Positions 52,371 to 61,641 are shown, counted from the first letter of the stretch. The stretch: DNA of 64,000 bases from Haloflavibacter putidus (GCF_006546625.1 NZ_VIAR01000005.1:124001-188000); one strand, 5' to 3'. The notes: generated by a model from the letters alone, not told the origin. Made by a program: numbers and translations.

Positions 52371-54200
52371 TTAAAGGTTTATAGTTAAAAAAAGTTCATA
52401 ATTAATGCCGGGCATTGGCTTATATTCTTTGTTAAAATATTCTTTATCGCCCAAATTTCTAATTCGGCCACCAAAAGTATAAGTTGCGTTTTCCCCAAAA
52501 CTATAGCGCAATGCAAGATTGCTTAGCCAATAATTTTCAATTGCAGTTTCCGGATTGTTATCAGACTGCGTATATACTTCACCATTAAACATATTTGCTA
52601 ATTGTACTTCAAAACTTTTGTAATTGTAAACTACGCGAGCTGTTGCTTTATGGAATGGCACATAAATTAATTGCTTATTGCTTTTTTTATTTTCTGAATT
52701 GGTATAGGCGTAAATTCCGCTAAGTTTAAAGTGGTTTTCACCGAAAGAGAAACGATAATTTAAAGTAGTCTCCAAGCCTTTAGAAGTTACTTTGTCTGTA
52801 TTTACCGGCTTCCAAACGCTTCCGCCGGAAGGCAACCAACGAATCATATCTTTTAAATTAATTTGGTATAAACTAACTTCGGCTTGAAAGGCTTTATGAC
52901 TAAATAAGTAACTAACTTCTATCTGGTGCGAAGTTTCGGGCTTTAAATCTAAATTTCCGGCGCCCGGCCAATACAAATCATTAAAAGTGGGAATTCTATA
53001 ATTTTTAGAAAAACTACCCCTAATTTCGTGCTTTTCAGAAAAAGTATAATTGGTGCCAAAGTGGTATAACAACGGATTTTCAAAATCTTTGCTGTATTGG
53101 GTGTTGAGGTTAATTTGATACACCCAATTTTTGGTTAATTGGTGTTTGGCAAAAAGCCTAAAAATGCTCAAATTCCGTTTGGAATTTTGAATACTGCTGC
53201 CGGTTGCCCATGTATATTTATGGTCTAAACTGGCTTCTAAAAAAAGGTTTTTTTGAGGTTTATAGCCCAAATTATATTTTGCAATTAGAGATTGCGCCCG
53301 ACCATAGTTAGTTTCTTGGCTTTTAGAAAGTTTTGGAAAGTAGGTAAACTTTTCGTTTAAATAGGCTAATCTAGCTGTTGTCGTAAATTTTTTAAAATTA
53401 GAGTTCCAAACCAATTGCGTTTTAAGGTTATCGTCTTGGTATTTGGTTTTGGTTTGTGTGGCTTCTAAAATAGAGAAATGCCGTTCGCCGGAAAACCATT
53501 CCGTAAAGAGTGTTAATTTGTTTTTGGTATCGATTTTATAAGCAGCATTAAAAGTGGCGCTTAAATTATTAAACTGACCGTTTTCGTTTTCTCTTCCGCT
53601 GGTAAAGTGTTTGTAATCGTTGTCTGATTCGTAATAGGTTAAACCAGCATTTAGCACAAAATTCTTTTTAGAAAGTACCATCTTACCAGCAGCAGTATGT
53701 GTGTCGTAACTGCCCTTGTTTCCGTAAAGGGAATAACTATCACCACGGTTAAAATCTAATTTATTTTGCAATAAAACCGTGCCGCCAATTGCGCCGCTTC
53801 CAAACTGACTGCTTCCGCCACCAGATCTAATTTGTATGGAAGAATAGTTATAAGTGGGTAACGTATTAAAATCTGCTTGCCCTAAGAACTGCGAGTTTAT
53901 ATTAATGCCATTCCATAAAACAGCGGTTTGTTGCGCGGTAGTTCCTCTAAAACTCGCCGAAGATTCCATTCCCAATCCGTTTTCTTTAAAATAGATGGGC
54001 GATTCAAAATTTAAAACATCGGTAAGTTGCGGGCGATAAGTTTTTACGGTTTCTTGTGAAATCTCCAAAACTTTTTGTCCCACAGATTTTTCCTTTAGGC
54101 GCAAAGGTTTTAAAACAATGGTGTCCAATTGCTCTACGGCGCTATCTTGCGCGTACAAAGCATTACCAACCAATACCAAGAAAATAAATAGAAACCGCAT
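52371..54200 (-). CDS. btuB: TonB-dependent cobalamin receptor
   Basis: A 609-residue outer-membrane receptor. A signal peptide ends YAQ, a TonB-box-like stretch (EQLDTIVLKP) follows, then the plug (LTDVLNFESPIYFKENGLGMESSASFRG to GGSSQFGSGAIGGTVLL) and the barrel, ending in GINYELFLTINL. The size is like E. coli BtuB. A cobalamin riboswitch directly upstream fixes the substrate class. Two dispersed 10-mer copies lie inside (53499-53508 and 53720-53729). Confidence 0.93.
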   Translation of the reverse strand: MRFLFIFLVLVGNALYAQDSAVEQLDTIVLKPLRLKEKSVGQKVLEISQETVKTYRPQLTDVLNFESPIYFKENGLGMESSASFRGTTAQQTAVLWNGININSQFLGQADFNTLPTYNYSSIQIRSGGGSSQFGSGAIGGTVLLQNKLDFNRGDSYSLYGNKGSYDTHTAAGKMVLSKKNFVLNAGLTYYESDNDYKHFTSGRENENGQFNNLSATFNAAYKIDTKNKLTLFTEWFSGERHFSILEATQTKTKYQDDNLKTQLVWNSNFKKFTTTARLAYLNEKFTYFPKLSKSQETNYGRAQSLIAKYNLGYKPQKNLFLEASLDHKYTWATGSSIQNSKRNLSIFRLFAKHQLTKNWVYQINLNTQYSKDFENPLLYHFGTNYTFSEKHEIRGSFSKNYRIPTFNDLYWPGAGNLDLKPETSHQIEVSYLFSHKAFQAEVSLYQINLKDMIRWLPSGGSVWKPVNTDKVTSKGLETTLNYRFSFGENHFKLSGIYAYTNSENKKSNKQLIYVPFHKATARVVYNYKSFEVQLANMFNGEVYTQSDNNPETAIENYWLSNLALRYSFGENATYTFGGRIRNLGDKEYFNKEYKPMPGINYELFLTINL

Positions 54201-54247
54201 AGTTTTTATCTTTGTTTATCCCGAACAAATCAATTTATAGTTAAAAA

Positions 54248-54420
54248 CTGGCAGGTCTCCTGGCTTGCGTCTTGTTTTGGTCCTTCCCATCTTAAAAAAA
54301 GACAGTGGAATGAAGTTTAAAACAAGCATCCAAATAAATGGACAAAGCTTACAGTTGCGGGAACAGCTTCCGAATTTAACGGAATTCCCATTTTAATTGT
54401 TGCTATCATGCAACAAACCA
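54248..54420 (-). promoter_or_regulatory. Cobalamin riboswitch
   Basis: On the minus strand the B12 box AGCCAGGAGACCTGCC occupies 54265-54250. The upstream core includes GGAAGCTGTTCCCGCAACTG-like sequence and GGGAAGGA. A closing hairpin TTGTTGC/GCAACAA lies near 54398-54416. It sits 48 nt before btuB and should repress btuB and the propeller gene when adenosylcobalamin is plentiful. No terminator is seen between it and btuB, so control is probably translational. Confidence 0.93.
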
Positions 54421-54429
54421 ATTTGCGGA

Positions 54430-54437
54430 CAAAAGTA
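54430..54437 (-). promoter_or_regulatory. -7 element (TACTTTTG) of the riboswitch-btuB transcript
   Basis: Exact TAnnTTTG match on the minus strand, just upstream of the riboswitch; no clear -33 element. Confidence 0.5.
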
Positions 54438-54478
54438 AACATTTTTATTGATTACGGCTTTAAATTTTGAAATAATCC

Positions 54479-54486
54479 TACTTTTG
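54479..54486 (+). promoter_or_regulatory. -7 element (TACTTTTG) of the btuF-like operon
   Basis: Exact match 17 bp before the GTG at 54503; no well-placed -33 TTG. The plus-strand transcript would not contain the riboswitch. Confidence 0.5.
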
Positions 54487-54502
54487 TTAAAAATTAAACA
54501 GC

Positions 54503-55633
54503 GTGAAAAACTTTAGCATACTTTTTTGTTTTTTGATTTTATGGGGGTGCAAAAACCAATCAGAAAAAACCACGATTAACTCGGAAGGAACTCCACTGGA
54601 GATAAAATATGCAAGCGGTTTTAGCATTACCGCTTACGATGGTTTTAAGATTATTGAAGTAAACACGCCGTGGCCAAAGGCAGAAAAAAGTTTTACTTAT
54701 CTCCTGGTAGAAGACAAAAATAAAGTGCCAGAAAACCTAGAATACGATGAAAAAGTTGCCATACCTATAAAAAATATTGTGGTTACCTCTACCACGCACA
54801 TCCCATCTTTAGAGACTTTGGAAGAAGAAAACAGTCTGCTTGGTTTTCCTAACCTAGATTATATTTCCTCTAAAAAAACTAGAAAATTAATCAACCAAAA
54901 TAAAATACGAGAGTTAGGAGAAAACGAAGATATAAATACCGAAGTTTTACTAGAATTAAACCCTGAAGTAGTTATTGGTTTTGCCGTTAAAAGCGGAAAT
55001 AAAACCTTTAACACCATTCAAAAAAGCGGAATTCCTGTTTTGTACAATGCAGACTGGACGGAAGAAAACCCTTTAGGAAAAGCAGAATGGATTAAATTTT
55101 TTGGTGCTCTTTACGGAAAAGATAAATTGGCTAAACAAACTTTTGATCGTATTGAAACCGAATATAACAAGGCTAAAAAAATTGCAAAAAAAGCACAAAA
55201 TAAACCTACTATTTTAAGCGGAGCGATGTATAAAGATGTTTGGTATTTACCGGGCGGTAATTCTTGGCAGGCAAAACTATTGGAAGAAGCCAACACCAAT
55301 TATTTATATAGTGATAATAAAGAAAAAGGAAGCTTGTCTTTAAGTTTTGAAAGTGTGTTAGAAAAAGCCAAAAACGCCAATTTTTGGATGGCTCCGGGTT
55401 CTTTCACAACCTATCAACAATTGGGAGACGCCAGCGCACATTATAAAAGATTTGAGGCTTTTAAAAATAAAAAAATGTTTACCTATGCCGGCGTAAAAGG
55501 CGAAACCGGCGGGGTTTTATTTTATGAACTAGCCCCCAACCGCCCCGATTTGGTTTTAAAAGATTTGGTGAAAATCTTTCATCCGGAATTATTGCAAGAT
55601 TATGAAACTGTATTTCTAAAACCCTTAAAATAA
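54503..55633 (+). CDS. btuF: Cobalamin ABC transporter substrate-binding lipoprotein (BtuF-like)
   Basis: A 376-residue class III periplasmic binding protein with a lipobox (ILWGC, Cys near residue 16) and a GTG start. It has VVTSTTHIPSLETL, GFPNLDYISSKKTRKL, LNPEVVIGFAV and a C-terminal lobe ending in YELAPNRPDLVLKDLVKIFHPE. Length slightly exceeds E. coli BtuF. It is followed directly by the permease and ATPase genes. B12 specificity is inferred from the neighbouring riboswitch; heme or siderophore uptake is the alternative. Confidence 0.87.
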   Translation: MKNFSILFCFLILWGCKNQSEKTTINSEGTPLEIKYASGFSITAYDGFKIIEVNTPWPKAEKSFTYLLVEDKNKVPENLEYDEKVAIPIKNIVVTSTTHIPSLETLEEENSLLGFPNLDYISSKKTRKLINQNKIRELGENEDINTEVLLELNPEVVIGFAVKSGNKTFNTIQKSGIPVLYNADWTEENPLGKAEWIKFFGALYGKDKLAKQTFDRIETEYNKAKKIAKKAQNKPTILSGAMYKDVWYLPGGNSWQAKLLEEANTNYLYSDNKEKGSLSLSFESVLEKAKNANFWMAPGSFTTYQQLGDASAHYKRFEAFKNKKMFTYAGVKGETGGVLFYELAPNRPDLVLKDLVKIFHPELLQDYETVFLKPLK

Positions 55634-55634
55634 T

Positions 55635-56657
55635 TTGAAACCTAACAAAACATACTTAATTTTTGGCATTATTCTGCTACTTGCGGTTTTTTTTGTCAAT
55701 ATAAATTTAGGTTCGGTTAGTATTCCTTTTAAAGAGGTTTTAAACGCATTATTGCAACAACCCACCGCAAAAGAAAGTTGGCAAGTTATTATTTTAGAAT
55801 ACCGCTTACCAAAAGCATTTACAGCTATATTGGTAGGTAGCGGTTTAGCGCTTAGCGGACTTTTAATGCAGACTTTATTCAGAAATCCGTTGGCGGGACC
55901 TTATGTTTTGGGTTTAAGCAGTGGCGCTAGCTTGGGCGTTGCTTTGGTAATTATGGGAAGTGCTTTTTTTGGCGGTATTTTCTCTAGCCTATTACTTTCT
56001 AAATATGCACTAATTATCGCATCCAGCATTGGCAGTTTTCTGGTTTTACTAGCTATTTTGGCTACTTCTTACAGAATAAAAGACACGATGGCTTTGCTTA
56101 TAATTGGGCTTATGTTTGCAAATCTTACCGCTGCTGTGGTAAGCGTACTTTCATATTTTAGTCCTTCAGAAAAATTACAACAATATATTTTTTGGGGTTT
56201 TGGCAGCTTAGGAGATTTAGCTTGGCAAGAAGTTGGTTTATTAAGTTTATTTTGGCTTGGCGGATTGCTTTTAAGCGTTTTTAGTTTAAAAAATATGGAT
56301 GCTTTATTATTGGGAGAACAGTATGCAAAAAGTTTAGGCACCAACATAAAACAAAATAGATTGTTGGTAATTTTGGCAACCAGTTTGCTTGCCGGAAGTA
56401 TTACCGCTTTTGCCGGACCCATTGCTTTTATTGGTTTGGCAGTACCGCATTTAGTTAGACAAGTAATACCCAATAGCAATCATTTGGTTTTGGCGCCGGC
56501 CGTTATAATTGGCGGGGCAATTTTGATGTTAATTTGCGATAGTATTGCGCAGCTTCCGGGTAGCGAATTTACTTTACCCATCAACGCTATAACTTCTATA
56601 ATTGGCGCTCCAGTAGTAATTTGGCTCTTGGTACGAAAGAAAAAATTAGTCTTTTAA
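55635..56657 (+). CDS. btuC: FecCD-family ABC permease (BtuC-like)
   Basis: A 340-residue inner-membrane permease with about nine or ten helices. It shows RLPKAFTAILVGSGLALSGLLMQTLFRNPLAGPYVLGLSSGA and GPIAFIGLAVPHLVRQ, the family hallmarks. It starts at TTG 55635, 1 bp after the btuF stop, and is followed after 1 bp by the ATPase gene. Confidence 0.93.
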   Translation: MKPNKTYLIFGIILLLAVFFVNINLGSVSIPFKEVLNALLQQPTAKESWQVIILEYRLPKAFTAILVGSGLALSGLLMQTLFRNPLAGPYVLGLSSGASLGVALVIMGSAFFGGIFSSLLLSKYALIIASSIGSFLVLLAILATSYRIKDTMALLIIGLMFANLTAAVVSVLSYFSPSEKLQQYIFWGFGSLGDLAWQEVGLLSLFWLGGLLLSVFSLKNMDALLLGEQYAKSLGTNIKQNRLLVILATSLLAGSITAFAGPIAFIGLAVPHLVRQVIPNSNHLVLAPAVIIGGAILMLICDSIAQLPGSEFTLPINAITSIIGAPVVIWLLVRKKKLVF

Positions 56658-56658
56658 T

Positions 56659-57438
56659 ATGGAAGCAAAACAAATTCCTTTACTAGAAACCAAAAACCTG
56701 GAAATTGGTTATGCGCAAAAAAGTATTGCCAAGGCTATTCATTTAAATATTCCTAAAGGAAAATTAATTGCTACAATTGGTATAAACGGTTCTGGTAAAT
56801 CTACGCTACTCAAGACTTTAATTGGGCAATTACAGCCAAAAAATGGTGCAATCTTTTTAGAAAATAAAAATATTAAAGAGCTTTCGGCCAAACAAATAGC
56901 CGAACAAATTAGTATTGTACTTACGCACACGCATTTTTCTAAAAATTTAAGTATTCAAGAATTTGTCGCCTTAGGAAGGCATCCGTACACTAATTGGCTG
57001 GGTGTTTTATCTGCAAAAGACAAACAAGCTATTACAAAAGCTTTAGAGTTAATTGATTTAAACGATAAAGCAGAAAGAAAATGCAGTAATTTAAGTGACG
57101 GGCAATTACAAAAAGTAATGCTGGCCAGAGCTTTGGCACAAGATACACCGCTTATAGTTTTGGACGAACCAACAACACATTTAGACATGTACCACAAGGT
57201 ATTTGTTTTAAAAATGCTAAAAGACCTTACCCAAAAAACCGGAAAAACTATTGTGTTTGCTTCGCACGAAATCAATTTGGCTTTGCAGCTTTGTGATGAA
57301 ATTATCTTGATAAATAAAGGCCGCGTAATTCAAGATACACCCAAGCAGCTTATAGAAGACAAGCATTTAGAACGCTTATTTCCTAAAAACTTAATTCGGT
57401 TTGATGCGCAGAGCAGCACGTTTAAAATTGTAGAGTAA
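56659..57438 (+). CDS. btuD: ABC transporter ATP-binding protein (BtuD-like)
   Basis: A 259-residue ATPase: Walker A GINGSGKST, Q-loop region, signature LSDGQLQ (D for the usual second G), Walker B LIVLDEPTTHLD and the switch His in ASHEINLA. It energises the BtuC-type permease. It closes the three-gene operon. Confidence 0.93.
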   Translation: MEAKQIPLLETKNLEIGYAQKSIAKAIHLNIPKGKLIATIGINGSGKSTLLKTLIGQLQPKNGAIFLENKNIKELSAKQIAEQISIVLTHTHFSKNLSIQEFVALGRHPYTNWLGVLSAKDKQAITKALELIDLNDKAERKCSNLSDGQLQKVMLARALAQDTPLIVLDEPTTHLDMYHKVFVLKMLKDLTQKTGKTIVFASHEINLALQLCDEIILINKGRVIQDTPKQLIEDKHLERLFPKNLIRFDAQSSTFKIVE

Positions 57439-57516
57439 ACAATTATAAAGTTTTTTCTGATTACTGAATATTACCAAAGCCTTTCTTTTCAAAATATAAT
57501 GAGCCGGAATTTTATG

Positions 57517-57524
57517 TACATTTG
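57517..57524 (+). promoter_or_regulatory. -7 element (TACATTTG) of rmuC
   Basis: Exact TAnnTTTG match 15 bp before the ATG; no -33 element recognised. Confidence 0.4.
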
Positions 57525-57538
57525 AGAAAATTAAGTTT

Positions 57539-58942
57539 ATGAACCAATATCTTGTTTTTGCTTTAGTAGCGTTAGGTATATTATTAATTGGTTTTTTTAT
57601 AGGAAAGATTTGGTCTAGGCTACAAGCCGAGAAAGTTTTAAAGCATAAAGAAACCAATATTTCTATGTTGCAAACCCAATTAGACAACGCAAAAGAAAAC
57701 GCTATAAATCAAAAAGCAGATTTGCAGAAACAATTGGAAAATACAGATGCAAGGTTGTTTGCTCAACTTACCGAAGTGCAAACCGAGCGCGATAAAATCC
57801 GTAAAGAAAAAGATAATTATAAAAACGAATTAACCCAAATTACGGTAGAGTTTAAAAACCTTCAGCAAAAAAATAAAGAACAAAAAGCCGAAGTCGAAGA
57901 ACTACAAAAGAAATTTAGTACAGAGTTTGAAAATCTTGCCAATAAGATTTTAGAGCAGAAATCGGAGAAATTTACCTTGCAAAACAAACAGAATATTGAG
58001 AATATTTTAAATCCGCTACAAGAAAAAATCAAGCTTTTTGAGAGCAAGGTAGATAAAAATAGTGACGAGTCTATAAAGCGACACGCTAGGTTAGACAAGC
58101 AATTGGAAGAGTTGAACAAGCAAAATTTAAAAATTAGCGAAGAAGCCACCAATTTGACCAAAGCTTTAAAAGGTGATACAAAAATGCAAGGCAATTGGGG
58201 CGAAATGTTACTAGAAAGTGTTTTGGAACGTAGCGGTTTGCAAAAAAACCAAGAATATTTTGTGCAAAAAAGCTTTTATACTTCAGACGGAAAACGTTTA
58301 ATGCCCGATGTAATAATTAGTTTACCTGGCGATAAAAAGATGATTATAGATGCCAAAGTTTCGCTAAATGCCTACGAACGCTATGCCAATCAAACAGATG
58401 AAATTGAAAAAGAAAAAGATTTAAAAAAACATTTGATAGCGGTAAAAAACCGGGTAGAAGAATTGCACAAAAAAAATTACCACCAATTATATGAAATGGA
58501 AAGTCCGGATTTTGTCTTGCTTTTTATTCCTATAGAAGCTGCTTTTGCAGTTGCTTCTAATGCTTACCCGCAATTATATAATGATGCTTTTGAAAAAAAT
58601 ATTATTTTAGTAACACCTACCACACTTCTGGCTGTTTTAAAAACAATAGACAGTATGTGGCAAAATGAAAAACAAAAGCAAAACGCTTTAGAAATTGCCA
58701 CGCAAGCTGGCGCATTATACGATAGTTTTACAAATTTAACCAACGAATTGCTAAAAGTGGGCAAACAAATACAAACTGTACAAAGTACTTACGATGGTGC
58801 GATGAAAAAACTAACCGGTCGTGGTAATCTGGTAAAAAGAGTAGAAAAATTAAAAAAATTAGGCGCAAAAGCCAGCAAACAAATAGATAATAAAGCTATT
58901 GAAAAAACGGTTTTTGACTCTGAAAAACAGCAGCAAGCATGA
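57539..58942 (+). CDS. rmuC: DNA recombination protein RmuC
   Basis: A 467-residue protein with one N-terminal membrane helix (about 5-22), a long coiled coil (about 30-200) and the RmuC nuclease-like domain (GNWGEMLLESVLERSGL, then RLMPDVIISLPGDKKMIIDAKVSLNAYERY, with Asp and Lys residues of a PD-(D/E)xK-like core). It is linked to limiting inversions and to RecBCD-independent recombination. The next gene overlaps its end by 4 bp. Confidence 0.93.
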   Translation: MNQYLVFALVALGILLIGFFIGKIWSRLQAEKVLKHKETNISMLQTQLDNAKENAINQKADLQKQLENTDARLFAQLTEVQTERDKIRKEKDNYKNELTQITVEFKNLQQKNKEQKAEVEELQKKFSTEFENLANKILEQKSEKFTLQNKQNIENILNPLQEKIKLFESKVDKNSDESIKRHARLDKQLEELNKQNLKISEEATNLTKALKGDTKMQGNWGEMLLESVLERSGLQKNQEYFVQKSFYTSDGKRLMPDVIISLPGDKKMIIDAKVSLNAYERYANQTDEIEKEKDLKKHLIAVKNRVEELHKKNYHQLYEMESPDFVLLFIPIEAAFAVASNAYPQLYNDAFEKNIILVTPTTLLAVLKTIDSMWQNEKQKQNALEIATQAGALYDSFTNLTNELLKVGKQIQTVQSTYDGAMKKLTGRGNLVKRVEKLKKLGAKASKQIDNKAIEKTVFDSEKQQQA

Positions 58943-59304
58943 AAAAAATTTTAATTTATATCTTAGTCGGTATTACCTTATTGGCCATTGGCTTTTACAG
59001 CTTTTTATATTTTGTACCTTATAGCGAAGGTACACGCGCCGGCGAGTTGATAAAATTTAGCAATAAAGGCGTAATGATAAAAACTTGGGAAGGAGAAATA
59101 AGTCAAGGTATAAGCGGAGCGCAAATATTTAGCTTTTCTGTCTTAGACAAACACGACGAGGTCATAAAAATGTTGCGCGAACACCAAGGCGAGTATGTAG
59201 AATTAACCTATATTGAACGTTTTGGAACCTTTGTGTTTTGGGGTGATACCAAATATTTTGTCACCAAAGTAGAACTCTCGCAATCGCCACATTTTAGAAG
59301 ATAA
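58939..59304 (+). CDS. Small single-pass membrane protein of unknown function
   Basis: A 121-residue protein. A hydrophobic helix (about 3-27) is followed by a compact beta-rich domain: YSEGTRAGELIKFSNKGVMIKTWEGE, then FSFSVLDKHDEVIKML and VELTYIERFGTFVFWGDTKYFVTKV. The pattern is conserved in Bacteroidetes and sometimes mislabelled. It is translationally coupled to rmuC and followed by an acyl-CoA thioesterase gene after 3 bp. Confidence 0.8.
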   Translation: MKKILIYILVGITLLAIGFYSFLYFVPYSEGTRAGELIKFSNKGVMIKTWEGEISQGISGAQIFSFSVLDKHDEVIKMLREHQGEYVELTYIERFGTFVFWGDTKYFVTKVELSQSPHFRR

Positions 59305-59307
59305 TTT

Positions 59308-59856
59308 ATGAAAGAAAACGACTTTAAGTACGTAAAAGAATCGCAAGTAACCATATCAGAATTAATGCTTCCCTCCCACTCTAACTTTAACGGAAAAATA
59401 CACGGGGGTTACATTTTATCTTTATTAGATCAAATTGCTTTTGCTTGCGCTTCTAAACATTGTAGAGAATATTGCGTAACGGCCAGCGTAGATACAGTAG
59501 ATTTTTTAAAACCCATAGAAATTGGCGAGTTGGTTACCATGAAAGCTTCGGTAAATTATGTAGGTAACACCTCTATGGTAATAGGAATACGCGTTGAAGC
59601 AGAAGATATTCATACCGGCAAAAAGAAGCATTGCAACTCTTCTTATATTACTATGGTTGCCAAAACCAAAGAAGGCAAATCTTTACAAGTACCCGGTTTA
59701 CATCTTAGTAATGAGCAAGAAATAAGACGCTTTTTAAAAAGTATGAAGCGTATTGAAATGAAGCGTAACCGACATAAAGAGTTTAAAGAAACAGATTTTT
59801 CTGCTGATAAATATATGCACGAAATAAAAAAACATCGCGTGCGTATAGACCTTTAA
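59308..59856 (+). CDS. Acyl-CoA thioesterase (hotdog fold)
   Basis: A 182-residue YciA/ACOT-like enzyme. The hotdog core is HSNFNGKIHGGYILSLLDQIAFACASKH, then VTASVDTVDFLKPIEIGELVTM and GNTSMVIGIRVEAEDIHTGKKKHC. The GKIHGG segment with the LLDQ acidic residue forms the usual active site. A basic C-terminal helical tail of about 50 residues is extra. It hydrolyses acyl-CoAs; the chain length is unknown. Confidence 0.9.
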   Translation: MKENDFKYVKESQVTISELMLPSHSNFNGKIHGGYILSLLDQIAFACASKHCREYCVTASVDTVDFLKPIEIGELVTMKASVNYVGNTSMVIGIRVEAEDIHTGKKKHCNSSYITMVAKTKEGKSLQVPGLHLSNEQEIRRFLKSMKRIEMKRNRHKEFKETDFSADKYMHEIKKHRVRIDL

Positions 59857-59961
59857 AATTATATTAATGGCTGTTAAATGCATGATAAAAATAGTCGTTA
59901 AGCTTCCGCGGAAATTGACTATAACAAAAAATTGTTTTATACTGTTGCAAAAATAAATCTT

Positions 59962-60360
59962 ATGAAAACCAAATTACTATTAATAGTCCTTATCAGTTTT
60001 GTAGTTAGCTGCTCACCAAAAATAGTAGATACGTGGAATGTAGATAGCTACGAAGTATTACAAGAAAACGGTCAAAATATGACTTCGCAAAACATTGGTA
60101 GTATTACCTTTAAAAAGAACGGAAAAGGCTATAAAAACCTTAATTACAATTTCTTTCAAAACAATTATACCCATACAGAAGAGTTTTCTTGGAAACTCAA
60201 TAAAGACGATTATATAATTATAAAAGAAAGCGGAAAATCTAATAAAAATAAATCTAACCTAAACAAAACCTGGATTATTGTAGAAAACAAAGCAAAAACA
60301 CAGGTTTGGAAATCTACAGATGGTAAGAATAGTGTACAGATTTTGAAATTGAGTAAATAA
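59962..60360 (+). CDS. Lipocalin-like lipoprotein
   Basis: A 132-residue lipoprotein from the ATG at 59962 (lipobox VVSC, Cys near residue 17). The sequence IVDTWNVDSYEVLQENGQNM, then FKKNGKGYKN and FSWKLNKDDYIII resembles the lipocalin-like domain common in Bacteroidetes. An earlier ATG at 59932 is in frame but spoils the signal peptide. Ligand unknown. Confidence 0.8.
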   Translation: MKTKLLLIVLISFVVSCSPKIVDTWNVDSYEVLQENGQNMTSQNIGSITFKKNGKGYKNLNYNFFQNNYTHTEEFSWKLNKDDYIIIKESGKSNKNKSNLNKTWIIVENKAKTQVWKSTDGKNSVQILKLSK

Positions 60361-60413
60361 GAGAAATTTATTTTTTAGTCCTTTACGGAAAAAAATTACA
60401 CCAACTCACAAGT

Positions 60414-60456
60414 TAACCGCAATTAAATTATTATAGATGATTGCGGTTATTTTTTT
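60414..60456. terminator. Terminator between the lipocalin-like and DoxX genes
   Basis: TAACCGCAAT (60414-60423) pairs with ATTGCGGTTA (60440-60449), then T7. Both converging genes can use it, though the T-run favours the plus strand. Confidence 0.75.
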
Positions 60457-61169
60457 GCTTTACTTTTTTCAAAAGCTTCTAAACAGGTGTTTAACGATTT
60501 TCCCTTATTATGAATACAATCACAAAAATTGAATCCGATAGTTTTATCAGTAGTATTTTTAAATTGTTCCCTACAGTCTGAAATAGAATTTCTTGGCATA
60601 ACTTCATAACCAAATTGCGCGAGAATAATAGTCAATGCAACGCAACTCACCACTCCACTAAAAAATAAAACCGGAAATTTGGTAGTATAAGATTTTGGTT
60701 TTACAAATAATTTGGTCTGCTCAAAGTTTTTGAAGGGTAAAATATATTTTAATCGGTCATAATTCCAAACCAAAAGATAGAGATTGGCAAAAACCATTAG
60801 TGGCGCGGTTACAAAAGAACCTTCAAAACGCAAAGCAAAAGACAGTATCCAAATATTTAAAATAACAGGAAAATATAATACCGCGCCTAAAGTTACCGTA
60901 CGCGGAATTATTAGCAAGACAGCAGCTAAAATTTGAACAATGCCTATAAATGTATAATAGAAACCTGTTTGATGCAAAGCTTCTAAATAAGCTCCCATAG
61001 GATGTTTTACAGATAAACCACTGGCAAATTTTTCATCTATAATTTTTACATATCCTGCAAAAATAAAAGCTAAAGCCAAGCCAAACCTACAAAATAGAGA
61101 GAATAACCAGTACCATCTATTCCTTTTGATTTTGTAGTAAAATTTTTCAAACTTAGATAAAGTATTCAC
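60447..61169 (-). CDS. DoxX/MauE-family membrane protein
   Basis: A 240-residue protein with four to five helices. It has FCRFGLALAFIFAGYVKIIDEKF, YTFIGIVQILAAVLLIIPR and YFPVILNIWILSFALRF, typical of DoxX-like membrane proteins. A C-terminal Cys-containing tail (ISDCREQF, then FNFCDCIHNKGKSLNTCLEAF) is predicted periplasmic and could hold a metal or disulfides. It lies 20 bp after the DUF423 gene. Confidence 0.82.
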   Translation of the reverse strand: MNTLSKFEKFYYKIKRNRWYWLFSLFCRFGLALAFIFAGYVKIIDEKFASGLSVKHPMGAYLEALHQTGFYYTFIGIVQILAAVLLIIPRTVTLGAVLYFPVILNIWILSFALRFEGSFVTAPLMVFANLYLLVWNYDRLKYILPFKNFEQTKLFVKPKSYTTKFPVLFFSGVVSCVALTIILAQFGYEVMPRNSISDCREQFKNTTDKTIGFNFCDCIHNKGKSLNTCLEAFEKSKAKK

Positions 61170-61189
61170 GCGATTTTAAGTAAGTAAGT

Positions 61190-61573
61190 TTAAGCAAAAT
61201 TCATAAAACTAATTAATAAAAGTAACCATCCTATCACAAGTAACAAACCACCAATTGGCGTAACAGGTCCCAAAAACCGAACGTTTTTTCCTTTACTTCC
61301 AAAAAACGTTAACCCGTAAATGCTAAAAGAAAAAAAGCAAACCCCAATAATTATTAGTCCGCCGGCCCATTGGTGCAAATTATTGATAAAGGATAGATTA
61401 AAGCCCATTATTAATAACAATAAAGCGTGATACATTTGGTACTTTACGCCGGTTTCAAAACTATTTAATTGGTCTGTAGTAAAACTTTTCTTTAAGGCGT
61501 GCGCACCAAAAGCACCTAAAATAATGGCAAACATTCCTAAAAAACAACCTGCTATTAAAACTAAGTTTTGCAT
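61190..61573 (-). CDS. DUF423 membrane protein
   Basis: A 127-residue protein with four hydrophobic helices and the family pattern FAIILGAFGAHALKKSF, FETGVKYQMYHALLLLIMG and FFGSKGKNVRFLGPVTPIGGLLLVIGW. Function unknown (YgdD-like). It is divergent from satD across the operator array and probably co-transcribed with the DoxX gene. Confidence 0.92.
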   Translation of the reverse strand: MQNLVLIAGCFLGMFAIILGAFGAHALKKSFTTDQLNSFETGVKYQMYHALLLLIMGFNLSFINNLHQWAGGLIIIGVCFFSFSIYGLTFFGSKGKNVRFLGPVTPIGGLLLVIGWLLLLISFMNFA

Positions 61574-61641
61574 TTTTTTCAGTAAAAATAAGATTTTCTA
61601 CACCACTTATATAAAATTTTGAAAATAATAAAAAACCATTC

